Assembly: GCA_031415655.1 (NCBI GenBank) | Contig: JANOSD010000084.1 | Span: 51,776-115,775 of the forward strand | Source of the DNA: JAKOVR01 sp031415655 | Lineage (GTDB): Bacteria; Actinomycetota; Acidimicrobiia; Acidimicrobiales; Acidimicrobilacustridaceae | Direction of reading: 5' to 3' | DNA length: 64,000 nt | Shown: positions 17,418 through 26,985 of the stretch, piece after piece | Numbering within the stretch: the first letter of the stretch is position 1 | How the letters are laid out: every line of letters begins with the position of its first letter | The notes under the pieces: model-generated | Told to the model about the DNA's origin: nothing | Database searches by the model: none | What the model saw: the letters and a program-made list of their open reading frames with translations, nothing else | Translations under genes and position numbers: made by a program

Positions 17418-18422
17418 TTAGGCCGGCGAATGCTGGCGTCGCTCGGCGGCGGCGTTGAGTACCTCATCCCGGTCCGCCCACACCGTGTTGGTGACGGCTC
17501 CGAGCACCACTGCTTGGCCGGCAAAAAACAGGTAGCTGAGGACGACCACGACGATTCCGATCACCCCGTAGAGCTCGGCCGCCCGTTCGAGTTTCGACGT
17601 GAAGTACCACGACCCACCGACGTTGAGCATCGTGAGAATCACGGCCGTAAGCATCGATCCAGGGAGCAGATCCACCAGTGTGGTGGGACGGCGGGGAAGC
17701 AGCCAGGACAACCCCAGAAAGAGCAGCGTATTGGCGAGGATTGTGATGACGAGCCCCGCCACCGAGGCAATGGGTCCGGAGGTAGTGATTGCTTGCCGCA
17801 CGGTGCTGCCCAGAACGAAGAGCATGACCGCACCGAGGAAACGGGCGAGGAGATCGATGACCGATCGATCCGACTTCGTTTCGACGCCCCAAACTACGGC
17901 GAAGATGTGGCGGAAGGCGCCGAGCAACCCCCAACTGGCGATGAGGACGGCGCTGAGCGCTCCGAGGCTCAATTGCGCTCGCGAGCCCTGAACCTGCTTG
18001 CTGGTGCCCGAGATTGAATCCGACAATGCCTTGCCGAGGCCGAAACGTTGCTCGGCTTGGTTGGCGAGATCCGCCGAGTCGCCGGCCCAACCAAGCCCGG
18101 CGGCGAGGAGCATGACCACAGGAACCAGGAAAACAAAAACGCGATAGGCAAGATGCCCGGAAAGCACCCCGCCATTGGCCGACAACCAACGACGCCCCGT
18201 TTCTACCGGGATTTCCACCCACGGGGCACGGTCGGCGGCGGCGTCGTAGGCCCGCTCCGCTCGAGATGTCGCTTCCGCCCGCCACCGTTCGAGGAACGAC
18301 TCTTTGGCCGTCGATACCTGGTCCGGTTCTGCGTCGCCGATCGAGGCCGCGGCCGACTCTTTCGCGTTCGTCCCCCCGTCGTTTGGCCCGGAGGGTTGGA
18401 CGACCTTCGGGTCTGGCGCCAT
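17418..18422 (-). CDS. YihY/BrkB-family membrane protein
   Basis: 334 residues. After a polar N-terminus of ~85 residues comes the YihY/BrkB fold of six helices: LSGHLAYRVFVFLVPVVMLLAAGLGW, ALSAVLIASWGLLGAFRHIFAVVWGV, then further pairs to YGVIGIVVVVLSYLFFAGQAVVLGAVTN, the most conserved end of the family. The family was once called ribonuclease BN in error; its true substrate is uncertain. The start at 18422 drops a non-conserved extension reaching 18542. It is divergent from the PBP gene, 154 bases away. Confidence 0.88.
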   Translation of the reverse strand: MAPDPKVVQPSGPNDGGTNAKESAAASIGDAEPDQVSTAKESFLERWRAEATSRAERAYDAAADRAPWVEIPVETGRRWLSANGGVLSGHLAYRVFVFLVPVVMLLAAGLGWAGDSADLANQAEQRFGLGKALSDSISGTSKQVQGSRAQLSLGALSAVLIASWGLLGAFRHIFAVVWGVETKSDRSVIDLLARFLGAVMLFVLGSTVRQAITTSGPIASVAGLVITILANTLLFLGLSWLLPRRPTTLVDLLPGSMLTAVILTMLNVGGSWYFTSKLERAAELYGVIGIVVVVLSYLFFAGQAVVLGAVTNTVWADRDEVLNAAAERRQHSPA

Positions 18423-18576
18423 AGCCCGGACCCTACCGCCCGTCACGCAAGCGATGGAAGCGACCAGCACTACGTTGGAGGATGAGCGGTGATGGCACTG
18501 ATTCGAGGCCCCACCCTTGACGTGGCAGGATGCACGCGGCAAAAGCGGTCGCGGCGGCGTTCAAGGGATGGTGTGA

Positions 18577-20628
18577 ATGCGGGATCAACAAGGCATCGGC
18601 CGACAAAATCATCATCGCGTAGCGCCGAAGCGGGTAGCGCCGATGGTTTTGGCTGTGGCGCTCCTCACGGCGAGCTGTTCAGGGTCGCCAGGTGATGGCG
18701 CCGGAGACTCGGTTCCCGCCGAGCGGGGTCGGGTGGAGGCCCAACAGTTCTTGGACGCGTTGACTCGGTCGGACGCGCCGGCCGCCGCTGCGCTCACGAC
18801 CGGTGATGCCGCCACGGTGGCGGTCGAGATACCCCTAGTCATGCGGGGGCTTCGTTTGCGGGGCGGGAATGCCACGGTCCGCACGGTCACGCCGGTACCG
18901 GCCGGAGCGCCATTTGTCGATCTCACTCCGCCGCTCATCGCTCCCACCACCGTTGGCACCGCCGTCGTCGCCACCGTGCCCGCACCGCCGGTCGTCCCGC
19001 CGGGCGACCGGTTGCGAGCGACCTTTGATGCTGCTCTTGAGGTCGGGGGGCTGGGCCAGTGGACGTTCACCGGGGAGTTGGCAATGGTGGTCACCAGCGG
19101 CGGTCCCCGTGTCGTGTGGACGGCCGGTGCGGTACACCCTGCGCTTGGCCCCGGGCAACGCCTCGAACGCTCTCGAACGATGCCCGATCGGGCATCGATC
19201 CTGGGTGCAGGCGATCAGGTCATCGTCGGGCCGCGCTCCGCGGTGTCTGTTGGGGTGGTGCCGGGAAAGGTGCGTGATCTTGATTCGCTTGTCGCGTCCC
19301 TTGCCGCCGTTCTCCCCGTTGACCCGGCGCGGGTTCGAGCCGACGTCAACAGGGAGGGGGTAAAGCCGGATTGGTTCATCCCGGTGATCACCATCAGTCG
19401 TGATGCGTACGCCAAGGTCAAGCCAGCCATCTACGACCTCCCCGGCACCACGTTCAAGGAGAACGAGAGTCGATTGCCGCCGACGCCGGCCTTCGCCCGC
19501 CACGCCCTCGGTCGCACGGCGGAGATCACTGCGGAGCAACTCACGGCGATGGGTACCGCATACCAAACGGGCGACGTGGTGGGGCAGACCGGGATCGAGC
19601 AGGCCTATGAACGCCAACTGGCCGGCAGCCCGTCGGGAGAAATCCGGGTTGTCGGTCCGGGCGGCGACACCGTGACGGTGGTGCACCAGTTTGCAGGCAT
19701 ATCCCCCGAGACGGTGAAGACCACACTCGATCTCGCCCTGCAAACCGCCGCCGAGACGGCGCTGGAGGGAGCGCCCGCCCCGGCATCGCTCGTGGCCGTA
19801 AACGCCACCGGAGAGGTGGTAGCGGCGGTGTCGAGGCCCCTGTCGGACGACTTCAACCGTGCCTTTCTCGGTAGTTATCCCCCGGGCTCCACGTTCAAGA
19901 TCGTGACGGCGGCGGCGCTGCTTGACAGCGGGCGGACCCCGGCCTCGCCGCTCGGGTGTCCCGCCACGCTCGACATCGGAGGCCGTATCTTCCGCAACTT
20001 CGAAGGTGAAGCCGAATCGTCACTGGATCTTGCTCGCGCCTTTGCCATCTCGTGCAACACGGCGTTCTTGGGGGCCGCGCAAGAACTCCCGACCGACGGC
20101 GTCGGGATCTCCGCCGCTCGTTTCGGTTTTGGTGCGGACTACAACGTAGGGCTGGCCGTCAAGGGGGGAGCCTTCCCTGATCCGGCTGATGATGCGGAAC
20201 GAGCGGCAGCCTCGATCGGTCAGGGACGAGTGACGGTGTCGCCGCTCCACATGGCGTCGGTCGGCGGCGCCATTGCCGGGGGTGGTTGGCGCCCGCCGCT
20301 CCTCGTGCGATCCTCGCCCAAAGCGGTTTCGGCCCCTGGTCCGGCGATTCCTGCACCGCTTTCGGCAAGCACCTTGACGGGCTTACAGTCGATGCTTCGG
20401 GCCGCCGTGGTATCGGGCACGGGGATGGCGGCGAACTCATCGGGACGGCCGGTGGGTGGGAAGACCGGAACCGCCGAGTTCGGCCCCGGCCCCGACCCTC
20501 AAACCCACGCCTGGTTCGTGGGCGTCGACGGCAATCTGGGCGTGGCCGTCATGGTCGAGGGCGGTGGTGTTGGCGGAGAGGTCGCGGCGCCGTTGGCCGG
20601 CCGCTTTTTTGCGAGTCGTCGCCCGTGA
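18577..20628 (+). CDS. Class B penicillin-binding lipoprotein
   Basis: A peptidoglycan transpeptidase of 683 residues with all three active-site motifs: SxxK as STFK at ~438, SxN as SCN at ~492, and KTG at ~629 (VGGKTGTAEF). The N-terminus is a lipoprotein signal ending LLTASC (Cys ~34). It continues into an NTF2-like MecA_N-type domain (ERGRVEAQQFLDALTRSDAPAAAAL) and a PBP dimerisation domain. This combination resembles the actinobacterial penicillin-binding lipoprotein (mycobacterial PbpLipo type) and low-affinity PBPs. It would act at the outer face of the membrane. AAGGGA precedes the ATG. Confidence 0.9.
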   Translation: MRDQQGIGRQNHHRVAPKRVAPMVLAVALLTASCSGSPGDGAGDSVPAERGRVEAQQFLDALTRSDAPAAAALTTGDAATVAVEIPLVMRGLRLRGGNATVRTVTPVPAGAPFVDLTPPLIAPTTVGTAVVATVPAPPVVPPGDRLRATFDAALEVGGLGQWTFTGELAMVVTSGGPRVVWTAGAVHPALGPGQRLERSRTMPDRASILGAGDQVIVGPRSAVSVGVVPGKVRDLDSLVASLAAVLPVDPARVRADVNREGVKPDWFIPVITISRDAYAKVKPAIYDLPGTTFKENESRLPPTPAFARHALGRTAEITAEQLTAMGTAYQTGDVVGQTGIEQAYERQLAGSPSGEIRVVGPGGDTVTVVHQFAGISPETVKTTLDLALQTAAETALEGAPAPASLVAVNATGEVVAAVSRPLSDDFNRAFLGSYPPGSTFKIVTAAALLDSGRTPASPLGCPATLDIGGRIFRNFEGEAESSLDLARAFAISCNTAFLGAAQELPTDGVGISAARFGFGADYNVGLAVKGGAFPDPADDAERAAASIGQGRVTVSPLHMASVGGAIAGGGWRPPLLVRSSPKAVSAPGPAIPAPLSASTLTGLQSMLRAAVVSGTGMAANSSGRPVGGKTGTAEFGPGPDPQTHAWFVGVDGNLGVAVMVEGGGVGGEVAAPLAGRFFASRRP

Positions 20629-20700
20629 ATGTCGAATCCCCTGCTGAACCTAACCTGGGGGTGTTGTGTCGCTGCTCGCTCGTACCCCTTTTCCCACCAC

Positions 20701-20740
20701 GCGTGACCATGCGTGACCATGCGTGACCATGCGTAGCTAT
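20701..20740. repeat. Tandem decamers GCGTGACCAT ahead of the MFS gene
   Basis: Three exact copies of GCGTGACCAT (20701-20730) and a diverged fourth (GCGTAGCTAT) lead directly into the ATG at 20739. Each copy contains an ATG that opens a six-codon frame ending in TGA or TAG, so three overlapping mini-frames precede the gene. Confidence 0.9.
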
Positions 20741-22574
20741 GGGTGACGCGCCCCTTGGGCCCTCCGGTTCCGCCATGGTTCCGGCCGGAACCTCGTCGGC
20801 CGGAACCTCGTCGGCCGGAACCTTGCCGGCCGGAACCTCGGCAGGATCGCCGGCTGGGTCGGGCGTTTTGGTGGTGCTCGCCCTCACGCAGTTCGTGATG
20901 ACGGTGGACACCACGGTGATGAACGTGTCGATCACCGCAGTGGTACGTGATCTGGACACCACGGTCAGCGACATGCAACTAGCGATCACGCTGTTCACGT
21001 TGGTGATGGCGGCATCGATGATCACCGGCGGGCGGATCGGTGACATGATCGGTAGCGCCCGAGCACTGAAAATTGGTCTCGTTATCTACGCCATCGGTTC
21101 GGCGATCACGGCGATCAGCCCTTCCATTGGGGCGCTGATCTTCGGCTGGTCGTTCCTCGAAGGTCTCGGGGCGGCGCTGGTGATGCCAGCAGTCGCAGCG
21201 CAAATCTCCACCACGGTGCCGTTGCAACGGCGGCCTGCCGCCTACGGCACGATCGCGGCGGCGGCGGCGGCCGCCGTGGGGCTTGGCCCGGTCATCGGCG
21301 GGTGGGTCACCACGACGTACACCTGGCGTTACGTATTCGTGGCCGAAGTGGTGATCTGTATCGGGATTCTGGTGGTGGCTGGCCGGTTCCTGGGACCGCC
21401 AGTCGAGCCCGCCGCCGAACCACCCGGGCTCGACCCGATCGGCGCCGTGCTCTCGGCGTTGGGATTGGGTGCGATCGTGTTCGGCATCGTGCGGTCCTCG
21501 GAATGGGGAGTGATCGCCCCGAAGTCGCCACCCACTATCGGTTCGGTCACCATCGCCCCCCTTGGGATCTCGCCCACGGTGTGGCTGGTGTTCGGTGGCC
21601 TGCTTGTGTTGTGGGGCTTCATGGTGGTCGAGGGCCGTCGGGTGGCTGCCGGCAGGGATGTGTTGGTGCCGCCGACCACGTTCGAGAACCGCCCACTTAC
21701 CTCCGGCCTGCTGGTCCTTCTGGCTCAGAACTCCGTACAGAGCGGCGTCTTCTTCGCCCTTCCGTTGTTCCTGTCGATCGTGCTGGGGTTGAGCCCATTG
21801 GACACCGGCATTGCGTTGGTCCCGCTCTCGTTGAGCTTGATCGTCGGGGCTATGGGCACTCCACGTTTGGCCGCAGGAGTGTCGCCGCGCCTGCTGGTCC
21901 GGGTGGGTCTGCTCGTGGTGGTGGCCGGGGTGGTGGCGCTGCTCGCCTCGATCACCGTGGAGGCGACGGCCCGAAGCCTGGCACTACCGCTGCTGATCCT
22001 CGGGTTGGGGGTCGGCATCCTGGCGTCGCAGGTCGGGAACATCATCATCTCATCGGTGCCTTCCGAAGAGAGTGGGCTGGCGGGAGGGTTGCAATACACG
22101 GCATCCAACTTGGGCGCATCGCTGGGCACCGCCGTGGTGGGAGTGGTGTTGCTCCTCGGGTTGGCCGGTTCCGCTGGCAAGGGGATTGCGTCCATCGACT
22201 CGCTCGCCACCGAGGAGAAGGCCGCGATCTCGGTGGCGATCAGCTCGAACGCACAGTTCGTGAGTGACGACCAGTTGGCGGTGGCGATCGACCGTACGCC
22301 GGCATTGGCGGAGGAAAAGCAGGAGTTGCTCGAGGTCAACCGGCAGGCTCGCCTTGCGGCACTCCGTTCCGCAATGGTGGGGGTGGCTCTGGGCGCGATT
22401 GCGGCACTGTTCGCCACTGGGCACATCCCGCGTTGGCTGGGCGATGGGGCAACCGAGATCGGTCCTGACTCGTCGAGCGTGATCGCCGATTCGGCCGATT
22501 TGCCCGACGAAGTCAATGGACTCGGAGTGCCGGAACACGTCGACGAAAGCGAAGGAACCCATCATGAGCACTGA
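20739..22574 (+). CDS. DHA2-type MFS drug exporter
   Basis: A 611-residue, ~14-helix proton antiporter of the EmrB/QacA group. Motif D1 region reads LTQFVMTVDTTVMNVSITAV at ~50-70, motif A-like GGRIGDMIGSARALKIGL at ~98-116, and motif C-like GAALVMPAVAAQIS. The last ~60 residues are polar. No ribosome site is visible at 20739 and the first ~40 residues are low-complexity (GTSSAGTSSAGTLPAG), so the true start may lie later, before the first helix at ~43. The end overlaps the HerA-like gene by 11 bases. Confidence 0.88.
   Translation: MGDAPLGPSGSAMVPAGTSSAGTSSAGTLPAGTSAGSPAGSGVLVVLALTQFVMTVDTTVMNVSITAVVRDLDTTVSDMQLAITLFTLVMAASMITGGRIGDMIGSARALKIGLVIYAIGSAITAISPSIGALIFGWSFLEGLGAALVMPAVAAQISTTVPLQRRPAAYGTIAAAAAAAVGLGPVIGGWVTTTYTWRYVFVAEVVICIGILVVAGRFLGPPVEPAAEPPGLDPIGAVLSALGLGAIVFGIVRSSEWGVIAPKSPPTIGSVTIAPLGISPTVWLVFGGLLVLWGFMVVEGRRVAAGRDVLVPPTTFENRPLTSGLLVLLAQNSVQSGVFFALPLFLSIVLGLSPLDTGIALVPLSLSLIVGAMGTPRLAAGVSPRLLVRVGLLVVVAGVVALLASITVEATARSLALPLLILGLGVGILASQVGNIIISSVPSEESGLAGGLQYTASNLGASLGTAVVGVVLLLGLAGSAGKGIASIDSLATEEKAAISVAISSNAQFVSDDQLAVAIDRTPALAEEKQELLEVNRQARLAALRSAMVGVALGAIAALFATGHIPRWLGDGATEIGPDSSSVIADSADLPDEVNGLGVPEHVDESEGTHHEH
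20782..20841. repeat. Four 15-bp tandem repeats in the MFS N-terminus
   Basis: Units of CGGCCGGAACCTCGT repeat four times and encode (AGTSS)2-AGTLP-AGTSA. Copy changes would keep the reading frame. This resembles the 15-bp array at the start of egtB in unit length and copy number. Confidence 0.92.
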
Positions 22575-24255
22575 TCCGTCGACATCCGGGACCTTTCCCG
22601 CGATCACTTTCGGGACCACGAACGAACCAACCATCGAGACGGAGGCGGACCTCCACAACGGCTCGGTGGTCGGGCTCCGCCACCGCATCGCCGACCGACT
22701 TCGAGCCGACCCGGCGGCGTGGTCGGTGGACGGGCGAGCGGTGGCGTTTATTGCCGATTTCGATCTGGGTGCCACGGTGGGGGGATTCGTCACCATCGTT
22801 ACCCCCGTCGGTGACCGTCTCCTCGTGCAGGTGCACGACCTCCGGCTGGCCGTGCGCGATGCGGTGCGGCTCGAGGTAGAGACGGGTGATCTCGGCGCGG
22901 GAGCATCGGCGGTTCGCAGCGCCAACGTAGGCCTGGCGGTACGTTTCGTGGAAGGCGACGGCATGGTGCTCGGGGCGCTGTCGCAGGCCGACCAGGCCGA
23001 CCAGGCCGACGAGGCGTTTCCCCCGTTCGGCCCCGCGCCCGGTCTGGGATTTTCCGAGGGGGCGCTTTGCCTGGCGACGGCGGCGGAAGTGTCAGCGGGT
23101 TTGGCGGCCAGCCCGGAAACGGCTTCGCTCCCGGTCGGTGTGGTAGCGGGGATAGACGTCCCGGCGGCACTGCGGAGCGTGGGAATGTCGCGCCATTCGT
23201 TCCTCTGCGGGCAATCGGGATCGGGCAAGACCTACGCAATGGGCGTGCTCCTCGAACGTGTGCTCGTGGAGACCCGCTTGCCCGTCGTGATCATCGATCC
23301 GAACTCGGACCACGTGGGGCTGGGCCGAATTCGCACGATGGCCGAAATCAACCGACGGCGCACGTCTTTGCTCACTGACGACGACCACCGGGAGCTCAGC
23401 TCGCAGTTCGCCGCCGCGGGGGAAGTTGTGGTGGCGAGCGCAGGGGTCGGGGATCTCCCCTTGCGGATCCACCTCTCAGACCTGCGGCTCGAAGAGCAGT
23501 CGTTGACTCTCGGGCTGGACCCGCTCCACGACGCCCTGGAGTTCAGCGCCTTTCATGACGCCGTCCGAGGGCTGGCTTCGTCGCCGTATGGCTTTGTTGA
23601 AGTCCGCACCGCTCTTCTTGCCTCGGGAGATCCCGCCAGCGCCCACCTATTGCGACGCATCGACAATTTGGGGGCTGCGGCCTGGTCGATTTGGGCCGAT
23701 GCCGATTCCCCCTCCCTCACCACGACCGGCATCGGGCACCGGGTGCTGGTGTTGGATACGGGATCGTTGGCCGAGGCTCGTGAGCGATCGGTCGTGGCGT
23801 TGGCTCTGCTCGGACGTTTGCGCCGCCGTGATCACCGGTCACCGGTGTTGCTCGTGATCGACGAAGCCCACAACGTGTGTCCTCCCGACGCTCGGGCGCC
23901 ACTGGAACGCGCCGTTGCCGATCATGTCGTTTGGATCGCTGGCGAAGGCCGAAAGTTCGGGATCTATCTCCTGCTGGCATCGCAACGTCCGCAGAAGGTG
24001 CACCGCAACGTGATCTCTCAATGCGACAACCTGCTGCTGATGCGCGTGAACTCCACCGCCGATCTCCTGGAATTGAGCGAGGTGTTCGCCCACGTCCCCG
24101 CGTCGATGGTCGCCGAGGCCAAACGATTTCGGCTGGGTGAGATGATCGCCGCCGGCCCGTTGGCACCTACGCCGATCCGACTGCGTGTGGGGGAGCGATT
24201 CACGCCTGAGGGTGGTGCCGACCTGCCTACTACGTGGGCTGATGTTCCCCTGTGA
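22564..24255 (+). CDS. HerA/VirB4-like ATPase (DUF87 family)
   Basis: A 563-residue P-loop ATPase. The N-terminal ~150 residues look like a HerA-type beta-barrel (HAS) domain (GSVVGLRHRI..., TIVTPVGDRLLVQV). The motor domain has Walker A GQSGSGKT at ~216-223, VVIIDPNSDHVGLG, Walker B LLVIDEAHN at ~428, and a RecA-type arginine region (ASQRPQKVHRNVISQCDNLLLMRVNS). HerA enzymes move along DNA, typically with the nuclease NurA; no nurA gene is in the window. The start at 22564 has AAGGA upstream and lies within the end of the MFS gene, so the two are coupled. A 9-bp x3 repeat encodes QADQADQAD near residue 142. Confidence 0.82.
   Translation: MSTDPSTSGTFPAITFGTTNEPTIETEADLHNGSVVGLRHRIADRLRADPAAWSVDGRAVAFIADFDLGATVGGFVTIVTPVGDRLLVQVHDLRLAVRDAVRLEVETGDLGAGASAVRSANVGLAVRFVEGDGMVLGALSQADQADQADEAFPPFGPAPGLGFSEGALCLATAAEVSAGLAASPETASLPVGVVAGIDVPAALRSVGMSRHSFLCGQSGSGKTYAMGVLLERVLVETRLPVVIIDPNSDHVGLGRIRTMAEINRRRTSLLTDDDHRELSSQFAAAGEVVVASAGVGDLPLRIHLSDLRLEEQSLTLGLDPLHDALEFSAFHDAVRGLASSPYGFVEVRTALLASGDPASAHLLRRIDNLGAAAWSIWADADSPSLTTTGIGHRVLVLDTGSLAEARERSVVALALLGRLRRRDHRSPVLLVIDEAHNVCPPDARAPLERAVADHVVWIAGEGRKFGIYLLLASQRPQKVHRNVISQCDNLLLMRVNSTADLLELSEVFAHVPASMVAEAKRFRLGEMIAAGPLAPTPIRLRVGERFTPEGGADLPTTWADVPL
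22984..23010. repeat. Three tandem 9-bp repeats in the HerA-like gene
   Basis: CAGGCCGAC occurs three times in frame and encodes QAD x3 in the linker between the N-terminal domain and the ATPase core. Confidence 0.9.
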
Positions 24256-24400
24256 AGTCCCCACCTGAGGCCCCGATTTCGGGCACCTCCGGCACAACTG
24301 TGCTGGCAACGGTGCCGTTGATCCGGCAATCAGATTCCTGTTCGGGGCCGGGCCGACTAGTGTTGCGCGGTAATCCCACCGTTTCTTCTTGGGAGGTTTT
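24256..24400. other. Upstream region of purA
   Basis: 145 bp. TAGTGT at 24358-24363 is a reasonable -10 box; TTCCTG 17 bases upstream is only a weak -35. The ribosome site GGGAGG is at 24391-24396. No riboswitch-like structure was recognised. Confidence 0.4.
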
Positions 24401-25687
24401 GTGCCAGCGACCGTTGTCGTGGGTACCCAGTGGGGCGATGAGGGCAAAGGCAAGTTCACCGACCTCATGGCCAAAGAAATGCAGCTCGTGGTCCGCTATC
24501 AAGGCGGCCATAACGCTGGGCACACCATCGTGGTGGCCGGCGAATCGTTCAAGCTGCAGCTCGTTCCCAGCGGCATCCTGTATCCCCATATCACCCCGGT
24601 CATCGGCAACGGGGTGGTCGTCGACCCCACCGTGCTGATTGGCGAGCTCGACATGCTCGCCGCGCAAGGTGTCGATACGTCGAAGCTGAAAGTGAGCGGA
24701 AACGCCCACCTGATCCTCCCGTACCACCAAGAGATCGACAAGGTCACCGAACGGCGCCTGGGGAAGAACAAGATCGGCACCACGAGACGGGGAATCGGAC
24801 CGGCCTATGCCGACAAGGCCACTCGGGTAGGCCTGCGAGTGCAGGACCTGCTCGACCCCAAGATTTTCCGAGAAAAGCTCGACGTGGTGTTGAAAGAGAA
24901 GAACGCCATCTTGGCCAAGGTCTACAACCAGCTTCCCGTCGATGCCGACGCGATCGCCGACAAGTACCTCCACGACTGTGCCCCCCGCCTGGCGCCGATG
25001 ATCGCCGACACGGTGGGGCTGCTCCACGAGGCCCTTGAACGTGATGACGCGGTGCTGCTGGAAGGGGCCCAGGCCACCTTCCTCGACCTCGACCACGGAA
25101 CCTACCCCTATGTCACGTCCTCGAATCCCGTCGCCGGCGGTGCGTGTGTGGGGGCGGGTATCGGTCCCCTCGACATCCAGCGTGTGGTCGGTGTGGCCAA
25201 GGCATACATCACCCGAGTCGGGGCGGGACCGTTCCCCACGGAACTCCTCGACGATGTCGGCGAGCTGCTCGTCGACCGCGGTCACGAGTACGGCACCAAT
25301 ACCGGTCGTCGTCGCCGGCCGGGCTGGTTCGACGCCGTCATGATGCGCCACGCCGCCCGGCTCAACTCGCTATCGGAGATCGGCGTCACCAAACTCGACG
25401 TGCTCGACACGCTTCCCACCATCAAGGTGTGCGTTGCCTACGAGCTCGATGGTGAACGGTTCGAGCGCATGCCGTACCACCAGTCGGTGCTCCACAAGGT
25501 CACACCGGTCTACGAAGAGCTTCCCGGTTGGGAGACCGACCTCTCCGCCGTCACCGATCGATCCGAGCTACCCCGCGCCGCCCTGGACTATCTGGCGTTC
25601 GTCGAAGCACAGGTGGGCGTGCCCATCACCATGGTCGGTGTCGGCCCGGGCCGCGAACAAGTGCTCAACTTCACCTCGATCTCGTGA
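24401..25687 (+). CDS. purA: Adenylosuccinate synthetase
   Basis: PurA condenses IMP with aspartate using GTP, the first step from IMP to AMP. The 428-residue sequence is a full-length match: GTQWGDEGKGK at 8-18 (P-loop), GGHNAGHT, IGNGVVVDP, KIGTTRRGIGPAYADK, LLEGAQATFLDLDHGTYPYVTSSNP, and C-terminal ITRVGAGPFPTEL, RRRPGWFD. The GTG at 24401 was chosen because GGGAGG lies four bases before it and because the family N-terminus matches; a TTG at 24389 would include the ribosome site itself. purD follows after 25 bases. Confidence 0.97.
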   Translation: MPATVVVGTQWGDEGKGKFTDLMAKEMQLVVRYQGGHNAGHTIVVAGESFKLQLVPSGILYPHITPVIGNGVVVDPTVLIGELDMLAAQGVDTSKLKVSGNAHLILPYHQEIDKVTERRLGKNKIGTTRRGIGPAYADKATRVGLRVQDLLDPKIFREKLDVVLKEKNAILAKVYNQLPVDADAIADKYLHDCAPRLAPMIADTVGLLHEALERDDAVLLEGAQATFLDLDHGTYPYVTSSNPVAGGACVGAGIGPLDIQRVVGVAKAYITRVGAGPFPTELLDDVGELLVDRGHEYGTNTGRRRRPGWFDAVMMRHAARLNSLSEIGVTKLDVLDTLPTIKVCVAYELDGERFERMPYHQSVLHKVTPVYEELPGWETDLSAVTDRSELPRAALDYLAFVEAQVGVPITMVGVGPGREQVLNFTSIS

Positions 25688-25712
25688 ACATGCTGGCCGG
25701 AAGCGATCGGGC

Positions 25713-26960
25713 ATGAGAATCGTGGTGGTGGGCTCCGGTGGGCGAGAGCACGCCTTGGCCCAAACGTTTCGCCGGTTCGGGCATGACGTGCGCGTCACAC
25801 CTGGGAACGCTGGCATCCCGGGATCGCTCCCCGACGCTCCGGAGACGCTGGTCGGCACTACCGATCTTTTCGTGATCGGGCCGGAGGCGCCGCTGGTCGA
25901 CGGCCTGGCCGATCGGCTCCGTTCGGCCGGCGCCCTCGTGTTTGGCCCGGGCGCCGACGGTGCCCTGCTCGAAGGCTCAAAGGCGTGGATGAAAGACGTG
26001 CTTGTTGCCGCCGGGGTGCCTACCGCACACCACGGCACGTTTGAGGGCCACCAACTCGCCGAAGCCCTCGACTTCCTCCGCTCGATGTCGCCCCCCTATG
26101 TGGTGAAGACGAGCGGCCTCGCCGCCGGCAAAGGCGTTGTGGTCACGCCGTCGCTGGCCGAAGGGGAGGCGGCGGTGGCGTCCTACTTGAACGGCGAGGC
26201 CTTCGGTGAGGCCGGCACCACGTGTGTGATTGAGGAAGGCCTGGTCGGAACCGAGCTTTCGGTATTCGCCATTTGCGACGGGCACCGTGCCGTGCTTTGC
26301 GGTTCGGCGCAGGATCACAAACGCATCGGCGATGGCGACACAGGCCCGAACACCGGGGGTATGGGCGCGTTCTCGCCCGTGGCTGGCCTCCCGGCCGAGC
26401 TTGAAAACACCGTGCTGCATGCGGCGATCGAGCCCACCTTGGCCGAACTGCAACGTCGTGGTATCGACTATCGCGGTGTGCTGTTCTGCGGGCTCATGCT
26501 CACCGCCGACGGTCCCAAGGTGCTTGAATACAACATTCGGTTCGGCGACCCAGAAACCCAAGCCATTCTGCCGCGAATCACCTCTGACTTGGCGGTGGTG
26601 ATGGCGGAAGCGGCGGCGGGAGAGTTGCGTTCAGAGGTCACGTTTGCCACCGACAGCACCGTGTGCGTGGTGTTGGCCGCGGCGAAGTATCCCGGGCCAC
26701 CTCGCACCGGAGATCGGATCGCGGGTCTCGCTCATGCAACAGCATTGTCCGATGTCCTGGTATTTGCGGCGGGGGTCGCGGCCGATCCCGTATCACCCGG
26801 CGAGTTGGTGACCGCCGGTGGCCGGGTGCTCAATGTGGTCGGGCGGGGATCCGATATCGCGGCGGCACGCAGCGCCGCCTACAACGCGGCAGGGTCCATC
26901 ACGTGGCCCGGCTGCTACCACCGATCCGACATTGCATTGAACCGTGTCACCACCTCGTAG
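25713..26960 (+). CDS. purD: Phosphoribosylamine-glycine ligase (GARS)
   Basis: PurD makes glycinamide ribonucleotide from phosphoribosylamine, glycine and ATP. The 415-residue ATP-grasp enzyme has MRIVVVGSGGREHALAQ at its start, VIGPEAPLVDGL, VVKTSGLAAGKGVVV (ATP-binding), DHKRIGDGDTGPNTGGMGA and NIRFGDPETQAILPR, the family signatures. The start at 25713 sets the canonical N-terminus; the open frame reaches back into purA. purE starts 25 bases downstream. Confidence 0.97.
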   Translation: MRIVVVGSGGREHALAQTFRRFGHDVRVTPGNAGIPGSLPDAPETLVGTTDLFVIGPEAPLVDGLADRLRSAGALVFGPGADGALLEGSKAWMKDVLVAAGVPTAHHGTFEGHQLAEALDFLRSMSPPYVVKTSGLAAGKGVVVTPSLAEGEAAVASYLNGEAFGEAGTTCVIEEGLVGTELSVFAICDGHRAVLCGSAQDHKRIGDGDTGPNTGGMGAFSPVAGLPAELENTVLHAAIEPTLAELQRRGIDYRGVLFCGLMLTADGPKVLEYNIRFGDPETQAILPRITSDLAVVMAEAAAGELRSEVTFATDSTVCVVLAAAKYPGPPRTGDRIAGLAHATALSDVLVFAAGVAADPVSPGELVTAGGRVLNVVGRGSDIAAARSAAYNAAGSITWPGCYHRSDIALNRVTTS

Positions 26961-26985
26961 TGGGTCATCCAAGGAGCGTTTCACC

